A stretch of 64,000 nt of DNA, from the NCBI RefSeq assembly GCF_964340395.1, contig NC_135562.1, positions 1,867,001 through 1,931,000 on the forward strand, given 5' to 3'. Source of the stretch: Glandiceps talaboti. Its lineage: Eukaryota; Hemichordata; Enteropneusta; Spengelidae. A model generated the notes under the pieces. That model was given only the letters and a program-made list of their open reading frames with translations, searched no databases and had not been told where the DNA came from. Shown here piece by piece: positions 1 through 54,182 of the stretch; within the stretch, counting starts at the first letter, position 1; the number at the start of each line of letters is the position of its first letter. Made by a program: the position numbers and the translations under genes.

Positions 1-300
1 AAGATGCATTGCGTGTCTCTCCATACAATGCCATGTATTGTGTACGCACTGAAGGGTTTGCACGCGCTATTCAGGGGGGGGGGGGGGTGGTTGTCACCTG
101 TCCGTACCCTGGGTTCACCTGTAAAATCACTGTCTGTCATTGATGGCGTTTAGTCTTTGTTCTACAATATCACTCATAATCAAAGATGTCAACATGTGTT
201 TACATAATTTCCTGATGAAAATGTTATTTCAAACGTCATAAAGACAAAGCAAGACTAAATATAACAACATAAGAGACATCATCTCGCGCAATGCATCTTG
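1..300. mobile_element. Fold-back/MITE-like element at the window edge
   Basis: The 13 bp at 1-13 (AAGATGCATTGCG) are repeated exactly in inverse at 287-299, and a subterminal pair (GTTTAGTCTTT near 147, AAGACTAAAT near 251) also pairs. The left terminus may extend beyond the window. A G run lies at 76-87. Confidence 0.55.
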
Positions 301-478
301 GAACCGGAAAATTGACTATCAGGTAGGAGTACAAGAATTGATAAGTTGTCTTTATTCAGTCAATAAGGAGAGGTGATAGTCAGCCAACACAGAAGACTAA
401 CAATTATTCTTTATTTATCGAATTAGCCAAAACACCCTCAGTCACTTTTATTCCATCGGAAAAAAAAAACAATTTATG

Positions 479-750
479 CGTCACATGCTCACCGCTCCCT
501 GTGGTCTGGATGCATTCTTGGAAACGGCACAGGCAAGGCAATGTCACATAACGGGTAAACAATCTATTCACACTTCTCTGCTCCCTGTGGTCTGGAAGTA
601 TCCTTAGAAACGGCACGGTCAAGGAAAGGTCCTGTAACGGGTAAGCAATATATCCACACTTCTCTACTCCCTGTGGTCTGGAAGTATCCTTAGAAACGGC
701 ACGGTCAAGGGAAGGTCATATAACGAGCAAGCAATCTATCCACACTTCTG
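479..750 (+). repeat. 86-bp tandem repeat, three copies
   Basis: CTCCCTGTGGTCTGGA recurs near 495, 581 and 667, each followed by GAAACGGCAC and GTAACGGGTAA-like blocks. Copies two and three are more alike than copy one. Confidence 0.85.
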
Positions 751-894
751 TGTCAAATTAATTATAATACTGACCATATTGTTGCATATATTATTTACAT
801 GTTATTAACATCATTCAGTAATTAACCAGCATGGAATTAGACTGTAAGATACGTCATCATGTCCCTCTGCCCTCACCAGCAGATCTTTACAGAG

Positions 895-1622
895 TGGGTG
901 TTGGCTGATAGGTGTGGTACTATACATGTCGTAGCCTACAAACTATAGGGTGTTGGCTGATAGGTGTGGTACTATACATGTCGTACCTTACAAACTATAG
1001 GGTGTTGGCTGATAGGTGTGGTACTATACATGTCGTACCTTACAAACTATAGGGTGTTGGCTGATAGGTGTGGTACTATACATGTCGTAGCCTACAAATT
1101 ATTGGGTGTTGGCTGATAGGTGTGGTACTATACATGTCGTAGCCTACAAATTATTGGGTGTTGGCTGATAGGTGTGGTACTATACATGTCGTAGCCTACA
1201 AATTATTGGGTGTTGGCTGATAGGTGTGGTACTATACATGTCGTAGCCTACAAATTATTGGGTGTTGGCTGATAGGTGTGGTACTATACATGTCGTAGCC
1301 TACAAACTATTGGGTGTTGGCTGATAGGTGTGGTACTATACATGTCGTAGCCTACAAATTATTGGGTGTTGGCTGATAGGTGTGGTACTATACATGTCGT
1401 AGCCTACAAATTATTGGGTGTTGGCTGATAGGTGTGGTACTATACATGTCGTAGCCTACAAATTATTGGGTGTTGGCTGATAGGTGTGGTACTATACATG
1501 TCGTAGGCTACAAATTATTGGGTGTTGGCTGATAGGTGTGGTACTGTACACGTCGTATCTTACAAACTATAGGGTGTTGGCTGATAGGTGTGGTACTATA
1601 CATGTCGTATCTTACAAACTAG
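895..1622 (+). repeat. 52-bp minisatellite, about 14 copies
   Basis: The unit begins GGGTGTTGGCTGATAGGTGT and continues GGTACTATACATGTCGTA, with an exact 52-bp period. Copies fall into two types by their last ten bases (AACTATAGGG in the outer copies, AATTATTGGG in most inner ones), which points to homogenisation from the middle. A shadow ORF runs through it and is not a gene. Confidence 0.97.
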
Positions 1623-2226
1623 CATGTGCACGCGACAAAATTAATAATTTGATTGTTACAATAGTCAATAAAACAACAGCTATGATACTATGAAGTATAT
1701 TTCGCATTTAGAGGCCATCTACCCATATTGTTATATAAGTACCAAAAAGCGAGACAAGAGTATAATTATTGCATACGTACAGGGGACGAAATGGTATAAA
1801 GATTAAATCAAAAACATATTTTATGAAGTGGAAAAGTATTTCTTTTAGTCTAAATACCTTGTAAATATACACTGCAAGTTGTCTAGAGATGATGAGGGGT
1901 TCTACTTGCCATTAAATGATAGAATTTATTTAGCGATGGATGGGACCAAATAATACATTGAAGGTATTGCTGTCTTAGAGGAGTATACAAATCACAAATA
2001 ATCAGAAAATGATAGTATATCGTTTGATTAAACAAAATTTACAAAGTCTATCCTATAATTTAATTGCATTCCTTCAAGAAAACAAGAACGCGTGGCTTGA
2101 AACATGGTAAATAATAAACTTTACTTGACCCTACAGAACTGTTTCGTTCAAATTTTCAAAACCTGTATACAATTCGCTCTACTAACCGTATTGAGCACTT
2201 TTATGTGGTTTTATAAACACCCAGTC

Positions 2227-2360
<134 letters not shown>

Positions 2361-3325
2361 TACAGTAGTAAGTTATCCGTATGAAAAAATAAGCCAAGTC
2401 ATAAGACCAGTTCAAATCAGTAAATGCACGGTAGTGTTATACGGTGTTCACTGATGAGTTTGATACGTTTGCATACCATGTGTAGGCATGTGACAATTAA
2501 TGCCATATGTAGCTGCATTAGCAATCCTTACCTATTAACGGCGTTTCCTGACAAGTGATAGTGAATTTATTGTTATCCAACAAGAGCTACTGTAACCTCG
2601 TAAAAGGAAACGTATGTAAGAACATATGGAGACGTCTTTTTAGAGCAAAAATAACACAATACATGTAAAACCACTTTTGGTGAAAATATACAATAAAATA
2701 ATTTCTAGTTTAAAAAAGGCTACCGTACACTCCCACTCAAGATAGAGTTCAATGACCCCAAAGTGATGTCACACGTCAAAATAACAGAATAATTTAGTCT
2801 TTGGGTAGTGAAGCCGAAATATAGACTATGTTTATTATTTTTCGTCTTAATTATGTAATCTATATACATAATCCAAAATGGGCTAACCCAAATTTTTGAT
2901 AAATGGGTAATTGTCCGTAACCCTGTCATTATAATTGACTACATATGGACATACCGTAAATTATTTGGCACTATACGAAAAGTCATATTTGACCATGTCT
3001 TTCCACTGGGGTAAATCTTGAGCAGAGGATGTGTAAATGTGGTGAGTATGAAACGCAGATCCACCTTTGACTTAATTTACCCCCGGTGATCCCTCCCCCT
3101 GGGGGCTGTAGACAGTCAAAAGTGGTACTGCATCTTGTACTACCCTGGAAAAAGGTAGAGTAAAGGTGGGTAAAGGTAGGTAAATTGGACTTTACGTGTA
3201 GTGTGGAAGGATGTAATTCATCTTCATCCGAATAACATAATATTGCAAACATATACATCTGCTGTGAATTTTTCGTAATAGAATTTATATTCGTCAAGAT
3301 AAATAGATTGTGGTAAATGTGATAT

Positions 3326-3436
3326 CACCACCACCACCACCACCACCACCACCACCACCACCACCAGTAAATGTGATATCACCACCACCACCACCACCAC
3401 CACCACCACCACCACCACCACCACCGCCACCACCAC
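3326..3436 (+). repeat. Two (CAC)n arrays separated by a duplicated spacer
   Basis: Two CAC runs are each preceded by GTAAATGTGATATC, so the array and its leader were duplicated together. Translated runs of Val, Gly or His here are not genes. Confidence 0.95.
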
Positions 3437-3559
3437 AGGTCTTCCCATAAACCTTTGCAAGAATCCCTCCCCATGGCACATGTCAAGTGCAGGGCCCATT
3501 TACAAAATTTCAATATTGAACAAGTTAACAAGTTGCTATTTTATCAAAAATATATATGT

Positions 3560-3905
3560 AATATGATAGCAGTAATCATTACAAGTATACTAAAGACAGG
3601 AAAGGGACTGTCAGAAATAAGTCTGACTGGATTTTTACTTTCTTTAAGTTGATGGCAGTTATCAATACATGTATACTAAAGACAGAAATGAGGCTGACTG
3701 GACCTTTCCCATAAGTTGATAGCAGTTATCAATACAAGTGTACTAAAGGTAGAAATAAGCCTGATTGGACTTTTACATTAAGTTTTTAGCAGTAGTCAAT
3801 ACAAGTGTACTAAAGGCAGACATAAGCCTGACTGGACTTTTCCTTTAAATTGATAGCAGTAATCATTGCAGTATACTAAAGGCAGAAATAAGACTGACTG
3901 GACTA
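3560..3905 (+). repeat. Degenerate tandem repeat of about 68 bp, five copies
   Basis: GATAGCAGTTATCAATACAA followed by GTGTACTAAAG and GACTGGACTTTT recurs, at about 88 bp and then about 68 bp spacing. Divergence between copies suggests an old array. Confidence 0.8.
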
Positions 3906-4544
3906 TCAAAACAAGTTGTTCATATATACTGAAAGAGGTTATATTATGTATGTTCGTCATTAACGAGAAATGTAACTTACTAAATGGCATTTCTCTACGA
4001 CTACTGATAAATTCCTTTGATATAATTATACCGTAAAGAGACTGATTGAGGTTGATTTGAAAGTTAGTCATCACCTAATATTCAAAATAGCAAACGTCTT
4101 TTCTGTGCTCTTTTGAAAAAAGCCGTCTGGCAATATTAACAGGACGAAAAGTGACAGCTTAAAAGAGCTTGTCAACTATAACAAGGGGCACTATAGTTAT
4201 TGACGAGTGATACGACTCCGAGTTGTGCTTTCACAACAAATATATTCATCACTTTTTTCTATCATTTTTAAGCAGTTAACAAGATTTTCAAAACGAAATT
4301 AAACACTGATTAGCAAACAGACATAAGTAACTTTAACCGCTAGCAATGTATGAACAGAATGACGATCAATTAGAGCTTAGAAACACAATGTTTCATGCGT
4401 AGGTTATTTATACAATTTAAGTAACTGACAGCTCAACAAGTAAAGGTTTCATCATATTACCAAAGTTAATTCTTTTGCCTCAAGCAGTGTATCGATCATA
4501 ATTCTTTCATGGGATTCATTCCCGGCGTGTTCTCTCTCAAGCTT

Positions 4545-4830
4545 ATCTAAGCCATTGATGTAAGCTACTGTCCTTTTTACGGCAATACTAACACATTTGT
4601 TCTCAATCTCATCTAGAGCCATTGATGTAACTACTATCCTCTTTACGGCAATACTAACACGTTTGTTCTCATATAATCTCATCTATCAAAGCCATTGACG
4701 TAAACTACTGTCCTCTTTACGGCAACGTTTGTTCTCAATCTCATCTAAACCATCGACGTAAACTGCCTCTTTACGGCAACACTAACTCACATTTGTTCTC
4801 ATCTAAACCATCGACGTAAACTACTGACCC
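4545..4830 (+). repeat. Degenerate tandem repeat of 57-75 bp, five copies
   Basis: GCCATTGATGTAA, CTACTGTCC, TTTACGGCAA and TTTGTTCTC blocks recur in order with variable spacing from indels. Confidence 0.75.
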
Positions 4831-4944
4831 CCTTTCCAGCAAAACTATCCCTTCTCAAGGTTATCAAAAGTTGAATTAATGTAAACAAAACTTCCCCTCA
4901 ACCACAGACCTGCCGTGTTCTGCAGTCAAATTGGTCTTATAGAA

Positions 4945-5270
4945 AGCAGCTTTGGTGAACACTCCCTGTTTTAGTTGTAAATGTATATGTTATGCATAGT
5001 CTCCTGGTGAACACTCCCTGTTTTAGCTGTAACTGTATGTGCTATGCACAGTCTCCCGGTGAACACTCCCTGTTTTAGCTGTAAATGTATATGTTATGCA
5101 CAGTCTCCTGGTGAACACTCCCTGTTTTAGCTGTAAATGTATATGTTATGCAGTCTCCTGGTGAACACTCCCTGTTTTAGCTATAACTGTATGTGCTATG
5201 CACAGTCTCCTGGTGAACACTCCCTTTTAGTGTATATGTTGTGTACAGTCTTCTGGCGAAAGCTTCCGTT
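4945..5270 (+). repeat. Second 52-bp minisatellite, six to seven copies
   Basis: GTGAACACTCCCTGTTTTAG starts copies at 4955, 5007, 5059, 5111, 5161 and 5213 (period 52, one of 50). A degenerate last copy follows. The unit sequence is unrelated to the 52-bp array at 895-1622. Confidence 0.93.
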
Positions 5271-6740
5271 TCCTGTTTTTAGCTGTATTAATGCCGATAA
5301 ATGCTTCCACAGTTTTCCAAATTGTCATTCCAGCGTTGTTGGTATAGTTGATGAAAGATTTGGTTGTCATCGACATTTCAGTGCACGTATTGTAAATCAT
5401 GACATCAAATCGTTTATGTAATAATACACACGTTTAATACATACATCTCAGTTCTACTCAAATTACAATTGATGGTTTCATTTTCACCATATACCAAGTC
5501 GTCTGAGGGAGGATGTATGTCGCCGAAAATAAATGCACTTTTATCAATACATGTACTTAATATGAAGAGGGCTACCAGACTATTTGACTCAAGTGATGGT
5601 ACTTGGGTTCTAGTAAGTAGAATATTGTAATTATCTTGCAATAGACATCAAATTACCCCCCCCCCATCCTCTTCCCCTCTCTGTATTAACTCATCATATA
5701 CGCACGTATTGTCATGGTGTCAACAATAATAATAACAAAAATATGAAATCAAAATACATTTCGTTTCAAACTTTGTAGACAAAAGTGAAAATCAGATTTG
5801 ATTTCAATGAAAGAAACACATCGAAACCTTACTGATATCACTACCTGGTGTACACAAATCGTACTAACATTGCTACATTTTATCATCTGGCGCACACAAA
5901 TCTTACTAACATTGTATTTCAGGCATGTCAATGATCAATATATGGCAACATAAGTTCAGCAATGATTAGTTTTTTTTCAAGATATTTCTAGTGCCAGACA
6001 ATTTCATTTCAAAATGTTATATCAGGTGACGGTTTGTTTCTAAGCAACTGGTTTCCAGTGCATTTGATAATGCTTGATTTTAATATGTTTAGGGCATGGG
6101 GAGAGAGTGACAATACTGAATCAAATATAACAGATTCAAATTCGTCTGCATCTAAAGCGTTTTACCTCCATTAATAAATCATTTGCAAATCACTCCGTCT
6201 ATTAGTCAGTCAAGGATTAGGTTAATTGTACTATATCAACCATAATAGTATCGGCGTTGTCATAGAAACTAGCATCCTTTGTAAATAAACAGACCGGTAA
6301 AATATATATATCTCGAAATAAGTTCGGTCAAATAAGGGGTTCATTATAGTACACAGTAATAGTAGAGGAATATAAGTGCAAATGGGTGTGATGCCTACCC
6401 TTTGTGTGGAGTCGTTATGAAAAGAGTTATGGCGACCCAATTTATCAGAAGACACATTTGTGTCTGCAAATCCTTTCAAATAATCAATGTATTTAAATTG
6501 CATTATATCCCCAATGATTCATCACCTTACGTGTATATGTTGTGTTCATTTCACTTTTAATGGATACATCATACATCGTAGTATTAAAGTTGCCGTATTG
6601 ATGATAATCCTGTATTTACTTTGGATGTTTTAATTCATAAAATAACTAACTCCATGATGTTTTTCTATATGAATAAAACCATGTGGACAACCTCGACTAA
6701 GGCTGTATTTGTATATCAATACACTGTAAATAAAAGTGTG

Positions 6741-6780
6741 TAAAAAGTTTGTTATTGTACGTACAATAACAAACCTTTTA
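6741..6780. repeat. 40-bp near-perfect palindrome without spacer
   Basis: Two 20-bp arms meet at GTAC|GTAC with a single mismatch. Weaker inverted similarity continues outward for about 20 bp per side (AAATAAAAGTGTG against a reversed CGCCATTTATTT), so it may be the centre of an old fold-back element. Confidence 0.9.
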
Positions 6781-6950
6781 CGCCATTTATTTGTTGAGCG
6801 TAATTTATTGAGATACAAACAAGGACTTGGAATATGTTGCTTCGCATTGGTTATTTTTCAAGTAGGAAAGCAGAGTGGAGTTATTTCATTAAAAATCCAA
6901 AACAAATACTTATAAATTCTCATCCATACTCTTATAAGGGGATAAAGTCT

Positions 6951-7060
6951 GTAACTCAATGTAACTCAATGTAACCCAATGTAACTCAATGTAACCCAAT
7001 GTAACTCAGTGTAACTCAATGTAACCCAATGTAACTCAATGTAATTCAATGTAACTCATT
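6951..7060 (+). repeat. 10-bp tandem repeat GTAACYCAAT, 11 copies
   Basis: GTAACTCAAT and GTAACCCAAT units stand head to tail in exact 10-bp register, with three further single-base variants. This is one unit per helical turn. Confidence 0.95.
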
Positions 7061-8010
7061 ACTTGGGACCAAGTGTTAACATGAATCACTAAGCCAGTGA
7101 GTGGTGTTGATTCTCAACATAGTATTAAATTAACACCTGTGTTTCTAGTTCATGTTAATTACTTCAGTCTGCTGATAAAGTCCTTAGTGATAGAACAATA
7201 GCTTCAGGTACAGCTTTCCAAGAGTTGGTTGTGTTGGAAATTGAAAAGTTTATGCTACATTAATATCACGAATATGTCGAGACTTGATTGTTCTACAACA
7301 AACAATAGGACATTGTTTCATATTCAAGAACGCCATTTATCTTAAAAGAGAAGTCCAATGTTTGTTGATAGTTGATTGACTTGGAAATGGGGCTTGAAGC
7401 GAGACACATGGCTTCGGCTGGGAGGCTGGACTTGGTACATTCTTCCAAATATTATGAATATTAGTTTTGTTAGTAAGTTAGTAAGATTTGTGTCGAGATA
7501 GACATCCATTGTACTGATGATATTTGAGATTCTCTCTTCGTTATCGTAATTTACTCACTATTTTTTCGAAGAAATATCAAGAGGCGTTTATATGTATGGT
7601 TTTATCCGTTATTTACTTCAAACTGCAGCCGTGATGAATTAATTTATGTTGTTGTTGTTGTTGTTTATGCTATGTATTTCGGTGTATTACTAATAGACCA
7701 CAAACATCCATTTGAGAGTGTATGGCATGTTGGTTTATTTGAAATTATTGACGGAGTAAATGAAAAAAATGTACACAAAATAATCAAATGTATGAGAATA
7801 TAAATTATAAAATCAAAACTAAAAATAGTCTAACTTTATACTTTACACTGGTATTAAACAAAGCTATAATTTAAGGTCTAGTTTGTTTTTTGACTTATCT
7901 CTTTTGACTTGCCTACAATTTGTAACACATGGGGACAATTGGACTAGTCTGAACGATATCACGTATTGTGACACCTTGTACTTGCTGAGCTTACAGTCTG
8001 TTACACGTAA

Positions 8011-8897
8011 GGCCTAATAAAAAAAGAATTGTGTGGTTCCTATTACGCCCAATGTTGGAATAGGTTGGGTAGGTAGATTTTTTAAAATTTTATTTTATTC
8101 CATATTTTTTTTTCATGTCCGAGTGTCCAGTTTAGGTTTCCCATTGTTTTCCAAATGGTCTCTGTGTTGTTTAGTTCTTACTATCAGATGTACAGCCATT
8201 ACAGATTAGAAGAATAGTTTTATATTGTCTTTTTAAGTTGATGTTAGTGTCTTGAGTTTGTAATTACCGTGTTTGGGTTCAGACATGACGCTGTTTATAC
8301 ATGTCACCAAACACCCATTTGGAGAGAATCCTAATATTGCAATAGCTGACATTGGCGTCAAGACAACAATTTAGACGTGCTTTTATAAATGTATGCCATC
8401 TCATTTCAATAGGTATTGCTATCATTGTTCCTGAGAATAAGAGACTTTAGTGATGAGGGCATCACATTTTAGACAAGACGGAAGAATGTCATGACTCTAC
8501 ATGTTTAGTATTTTAAAAGATAGCGTGTCTGGAAAACAATTGTCCTCAAGGCGTCCTTTTGTTTCAAATTCACGGACGCTTCACGTAATTTACATATAGT
8601 CATGTTTAGACAATAGACATTCCAAGTTTTCCTGTATTAGTAGTAATTTGTAAAATTTAAGTCACTTGGCTTTTGACCGTCGAGCTGTAAGACACTCGAC
8701 CTTCGACTTCCGGCCTTGGGATGAGGGAGTCGACTTTTGGCTTTGAAGCCGTGAGGTTTCAGAGCCTTGATAAATAAAGTCTATGTTCCAGTTCATACCA
8801 CACATCGTCTCGTACGCAGTTTATCCTACCTAAAAACGTACTGAAAAACAAGGCGGGGTCGCTTAACTGGAACCAAACGATTATTTTTTTAGGTTTA
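8011..8897. mobile_element. TIR MITE, long copy with about 0.5 kb of unshared interior
   Basis: It begins GGCCTAATAAAAAAAG and ends ACTGGAACCAAACGATTATT. The first 250 bp match the element at 55355-55730 (GTCTCTGTGTT, AGCCATTACAGATT, TTTTATATTG, TTTTTAAGTTGATG) and so do the last 60 bp. From about 8265 to 8830 the interior has no match in the short copy, so either an insertion occurred here or the short copy is a deletion derivative. Confidence 0.7.
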
Positions 8898-9528
8898 ATG
8901 GAACAACACATATTTGCGTTATCAAATATTTTCTTTTTATTTAACTATTACCACAGATGTTTGAAAAAAATGTTTTTTAAATGACAGGAATAAGTAATTA
9001 GAGATCAGAAACACTATTTATGCAAATTACACTTATGTTGTCTTTGTTTAAAATCTATTTATACTCATAACAATACAATAGACAGCTAATTACTGTTATT
9101 AAAAATGCAAATGTAGCGGCTGTTGTATCATCTTTTGACTATTTCACGGGAGCACCACTTTTCCCCCATTGTTCCATTCTCATCCGTGTTCACCGATATT
9201 ATCGTTATTATGGACACGTTTCAAGTTTGATAGACACATTCATCATAAAAAATCGATATCTGCGATGAAATAATTGAACTTGTTCACTTTGTGTGAATAC
9301 CCATACTCACCAAGGGCAATCTCAGAATCTATACAATAATCGTACAAATAGATTCCTTTCAAACGATGTCATTTCCTCCGATAGGTTGAACGAGGCTTTC
9401 AAGTACTGAAATTTGTGCATAATTGCGATCATTTCAATCGATGGCCTTGTATTATTAGTCTCAATTTTCGACTTGATTGATCAAATAGCTACAAATTCAA
9501 GCATCAGAAATCAGACTCAGTCCGTTTG

Positions 9529-9532
<4 letters not shown>

Positions 9533-9564
<32 letters not shown>

Positions 9565-9628
9565 ATACAGCGCCTCTTCTCTACCCTTTATCGTACTCTA
9601 TTATTTGTTTAACTGTTTCTCTCTCCCT

Positions 9629-9703
<75 letters not shown>
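9533..9703 (+). repeat. Two (TC)n tracts
   Basis: TC runs are at 9533-9561 and 9618-9703, split by about 57 bp that begins AGATACAGCGCC. The same spacer motif, inverted, borders the GA array at 11622-11892 (GGCGCTGTATCT near 11931), so the two loci may share an origin. Confidence 0.9.
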
Positions 9704-9706
<3 letters not shown>

Positions 9707-10439
9707 AATCAATGTCTCTTGGAATTCTTTTATTGTAATTTGTTTGGCTATCAAGACAATAGGAAATGTTTCTTTTGTTGAGGTGTAAGTCCTGGTTTCA
9801 TATTTCATATTTCATTTAAGGGACACACACTATGTATGCACGAGCAAAAGACGAATACAACACATTTACTGTTAAATTGAACTTTCGCGCTGTATGCATC
9901 TCATATCGTACCTCTATAGCTTGTGGCAAGAACAGTCTGGAGTTCAACAACGTCATCAAATAAAATTATCAAGTTGTACAACAAGTATGTTGATTTTATC
10001 CAATTACAGCGACTAATGAAGACGTAATAACAACAGGGAATTCAATACGTGAAATAAAATTAAACTTATGTCCTCACTGGCCAACGACGCCCTCTATCCA
10101 TATTTGCCCATGACAATGTTGTGTTGTCTCACTGTAGGTGAAATTGTTGCATGGAAAAATAATAATACCCATACATAATACACTATTAGTTTACATGGGC
10201 TTGGATGGTGAGAAAATGATACCGAGGACAACATCGAATGAAGTGAAAATATGCAATTAAACACAAATTAGCAGCAATCTCCACATTTAGGAAGTAGTGG
10301 TAGTATGAACACATACACACATTCATTAGGTTGGGGTGAATTTTTAATTAATTAATTGATGCCACATTGCAGTTGTCATTATGGTCTTTTCATCTACAAC
10401 AATTCACATACCAGGACGTGTTGCTGCACGTTTTTCATG

Positions 10440-10684
10440 TCATCATGACACGACAGTAACTTCACCACGCATAATATTTTTACAGCATTGTCACACCTAC
10501 ACCGATATTGAGCCACCATATACATGTGGTGACGTTCATCACGTGACACCTCTGTCATAACGCTACATCTATTTCCACTAGGTTATTGCGGGTTGAGCTA
10601 TGCCCAGTCGACCACCTGTACGTGCGATGATCAAACACACGTAAAAAGTCATACCCTGCTGGTTTTTCAACTCGGCGAACCAAA
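10440..10684 (+). promoter_or_regulatory. Proximal 5' flank of the TRPC gene
   Basis: This is the immediate upstream sequence of the start codon. It is less AT-rich than the surrounding DNA and contains one CACGTG E-box near 10538. No clear TATA box or initiator can be assigned, and part of the segment may be 5' UTR. Confidence 0.3.
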
Positions 10685-52776
<42,092 letters not shown>

Positions 52777-53534
52777 ACAGTGACAAAAACCACAGTTACC
52801 GATAAGGCGGGAAGAAAAACACGGCCTTTGTAAATTGTTGCCAACCATGGACTTTCAGGCCTGGACTATTAAGCAGTACCCGCTCCTTTCGATCCAAGAA
52901 GTAAGAGTTAAATTAAAGCAAATTTCATGAATCGTCATCAGACAAGGACAGATGAACCTACAAGAGAAGACGCTCATATAGATTTACAAGACAATATACG
53001 TAACATGTCATTCCATTAATTGTGCAGTAGTATTACTTTTTTTTAAATTTGCCGTTTACCCAGTTCTAGTTTCATTTTTTTGAGTGTAGATTGTTTCCTC
53101 TATTCGAAACGTTATGGACCCTTTCCTGTCCGTGCAATATTACCCATCGCTATATTTTATTGAAATATGACGTCATGAATCGAAGTTGAATGCGCTAACG
53201 AATAGAAAAATAGATATCCAAGCTTTCTGTTTTTCTGTCAGCACCAATCGAAGTAAATGGTACATTCTATTTCACGTGCATATAATATCGAATATTTGGT
53301 ATATACTTACATATTTCTTTCAAAACATCACCGATGGTGTAGTTGCTGATGTAGTTAAGTATCGTTTAGTTGGTGATGATCGAAGTTGAAGCATCACATG
53401 TATTACAGAAGTTGTCCACCTAATAACCTATGATGATTTACTTTATAAGCTACTAGTAACTTTAGTATTATATGTGCATCATAAACCTAGTTCCTGAATT
53501 TACTAACCATTTGTTTTAAAAAATATCATTTTTA

Positions 53535-53783
53535 CATGCGCTTTCCCACTCTGTGCTCAAAGCGCTTTACAATTATTACCCCTGGCTCGGATCTATATCG
53601 GCACACCGGCCCTTTATACTTCCTCAATTCCCTAGGGAACATGCAATCCATTACATCCTTTATAAGCGCATAGGATTAAAGCATTTACATTGCAACCTCT
53701 ATTCTACCAGGTCGTCAATTATACAGCTGGGTGGAATGGGGCACAGCCGTGGTTTAAATCTTACCCAAGGACTTTAGCCACTT
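53535..53783 (-). mobile_element. 5'-truncated copy of the same SINE
   Basis: Read on the minus strand, this matches the body and AGCGCTTTGAG tail of the element at 62886-63255: the shared path runs through GACTTTAATC-like, AGCTGTATAAT, GGTTGCAATG, CTATGCG, GAGGAAGTATAAAGGGCC and the 3' hairpin. The tRNA-like head is missing; similarity stops near 53783. The open frame visible on the + strand here is fortuitous. Confidence 0.85.
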
Positions 53784-53844
53784 TATCTAACAGCTATTAC
53801 TATACAGATAGCTATTTACGAATAACCTGTAGCACGATATCTGT

Positions 53845-53935
53845 TTTAGCAATCGTCACTGACCAATACCTCTATTTTAGCAATCGTCACTGACCAATAC
53901 CTCTATTTCAGCAATTATCACTGGCCAAGCCCTCT
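53845..53935 (+). repeat. 31-bp tandem repeat, three copies
   Basis: TTTAGCAATCGTCACTGACC then AATACCTCTA recurs, the last copy degenerate. Confidence 0.85.
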
Positions 53936-54046
53936 ATAGGCGAGAGTGCTCGTCCCATCGAATCAGTCTGAAATATATCATTTTATTAATTTAAGTAACT
54001 TGCGACATTCCACTCCAGTTTGAGCTATGCCCCATATTCGATGTAA

Positions 54047-54182
54047 TATATATACTGCCACGTGGACATATATATACTGCCACATGGACATATATAGACT
54101 GCCACGTGGACATATATACTGCCACGTGGACATATATATACTGTCACGTGGACATATATATACTGCCACGTGGACATATATA
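54047..54182 (+). repeat. 20/22-bp minisatellite of CCACGTGG units, six copies
   Basis: TATATACTGCCACGTGGACA repeats at 20-22 bp. Four of the six copies hold the palindrome CCACGTGG; the other two have CCACATGG and TCACGTGG, so CACGTG is intact in five. The core is a class B E-box. Confidence 0.93.

Larger units (their letters stand above)
5271..10439. other. 5' flanking DNA outside listed repeats
   Basis: Apart from the palindrome, the 10-bp array, the long MITE and the TC tracts, I see no supported gene. There is a poly(C) run near 5658 and a short (TTG)n near 7650. Open frames are short and AT-biased on both strands. The same applies to 1623-3325. Confidence 0.6.

Noticed and set aside
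895-1622. CRISPR-like regular array
   Set aside because: The whole 52-bp unit repeats without unique spacers, and the DNA is eukaryotic. It is a minisatellite.
53553-53893. Overlapping + strand ORFs of 67-74 codons
   Set aside because: They lie on the antisense SINE copy and a 31-bp tandem repeat. The same peptide signature appears in the ORF at 62843-63061 for the same reason.
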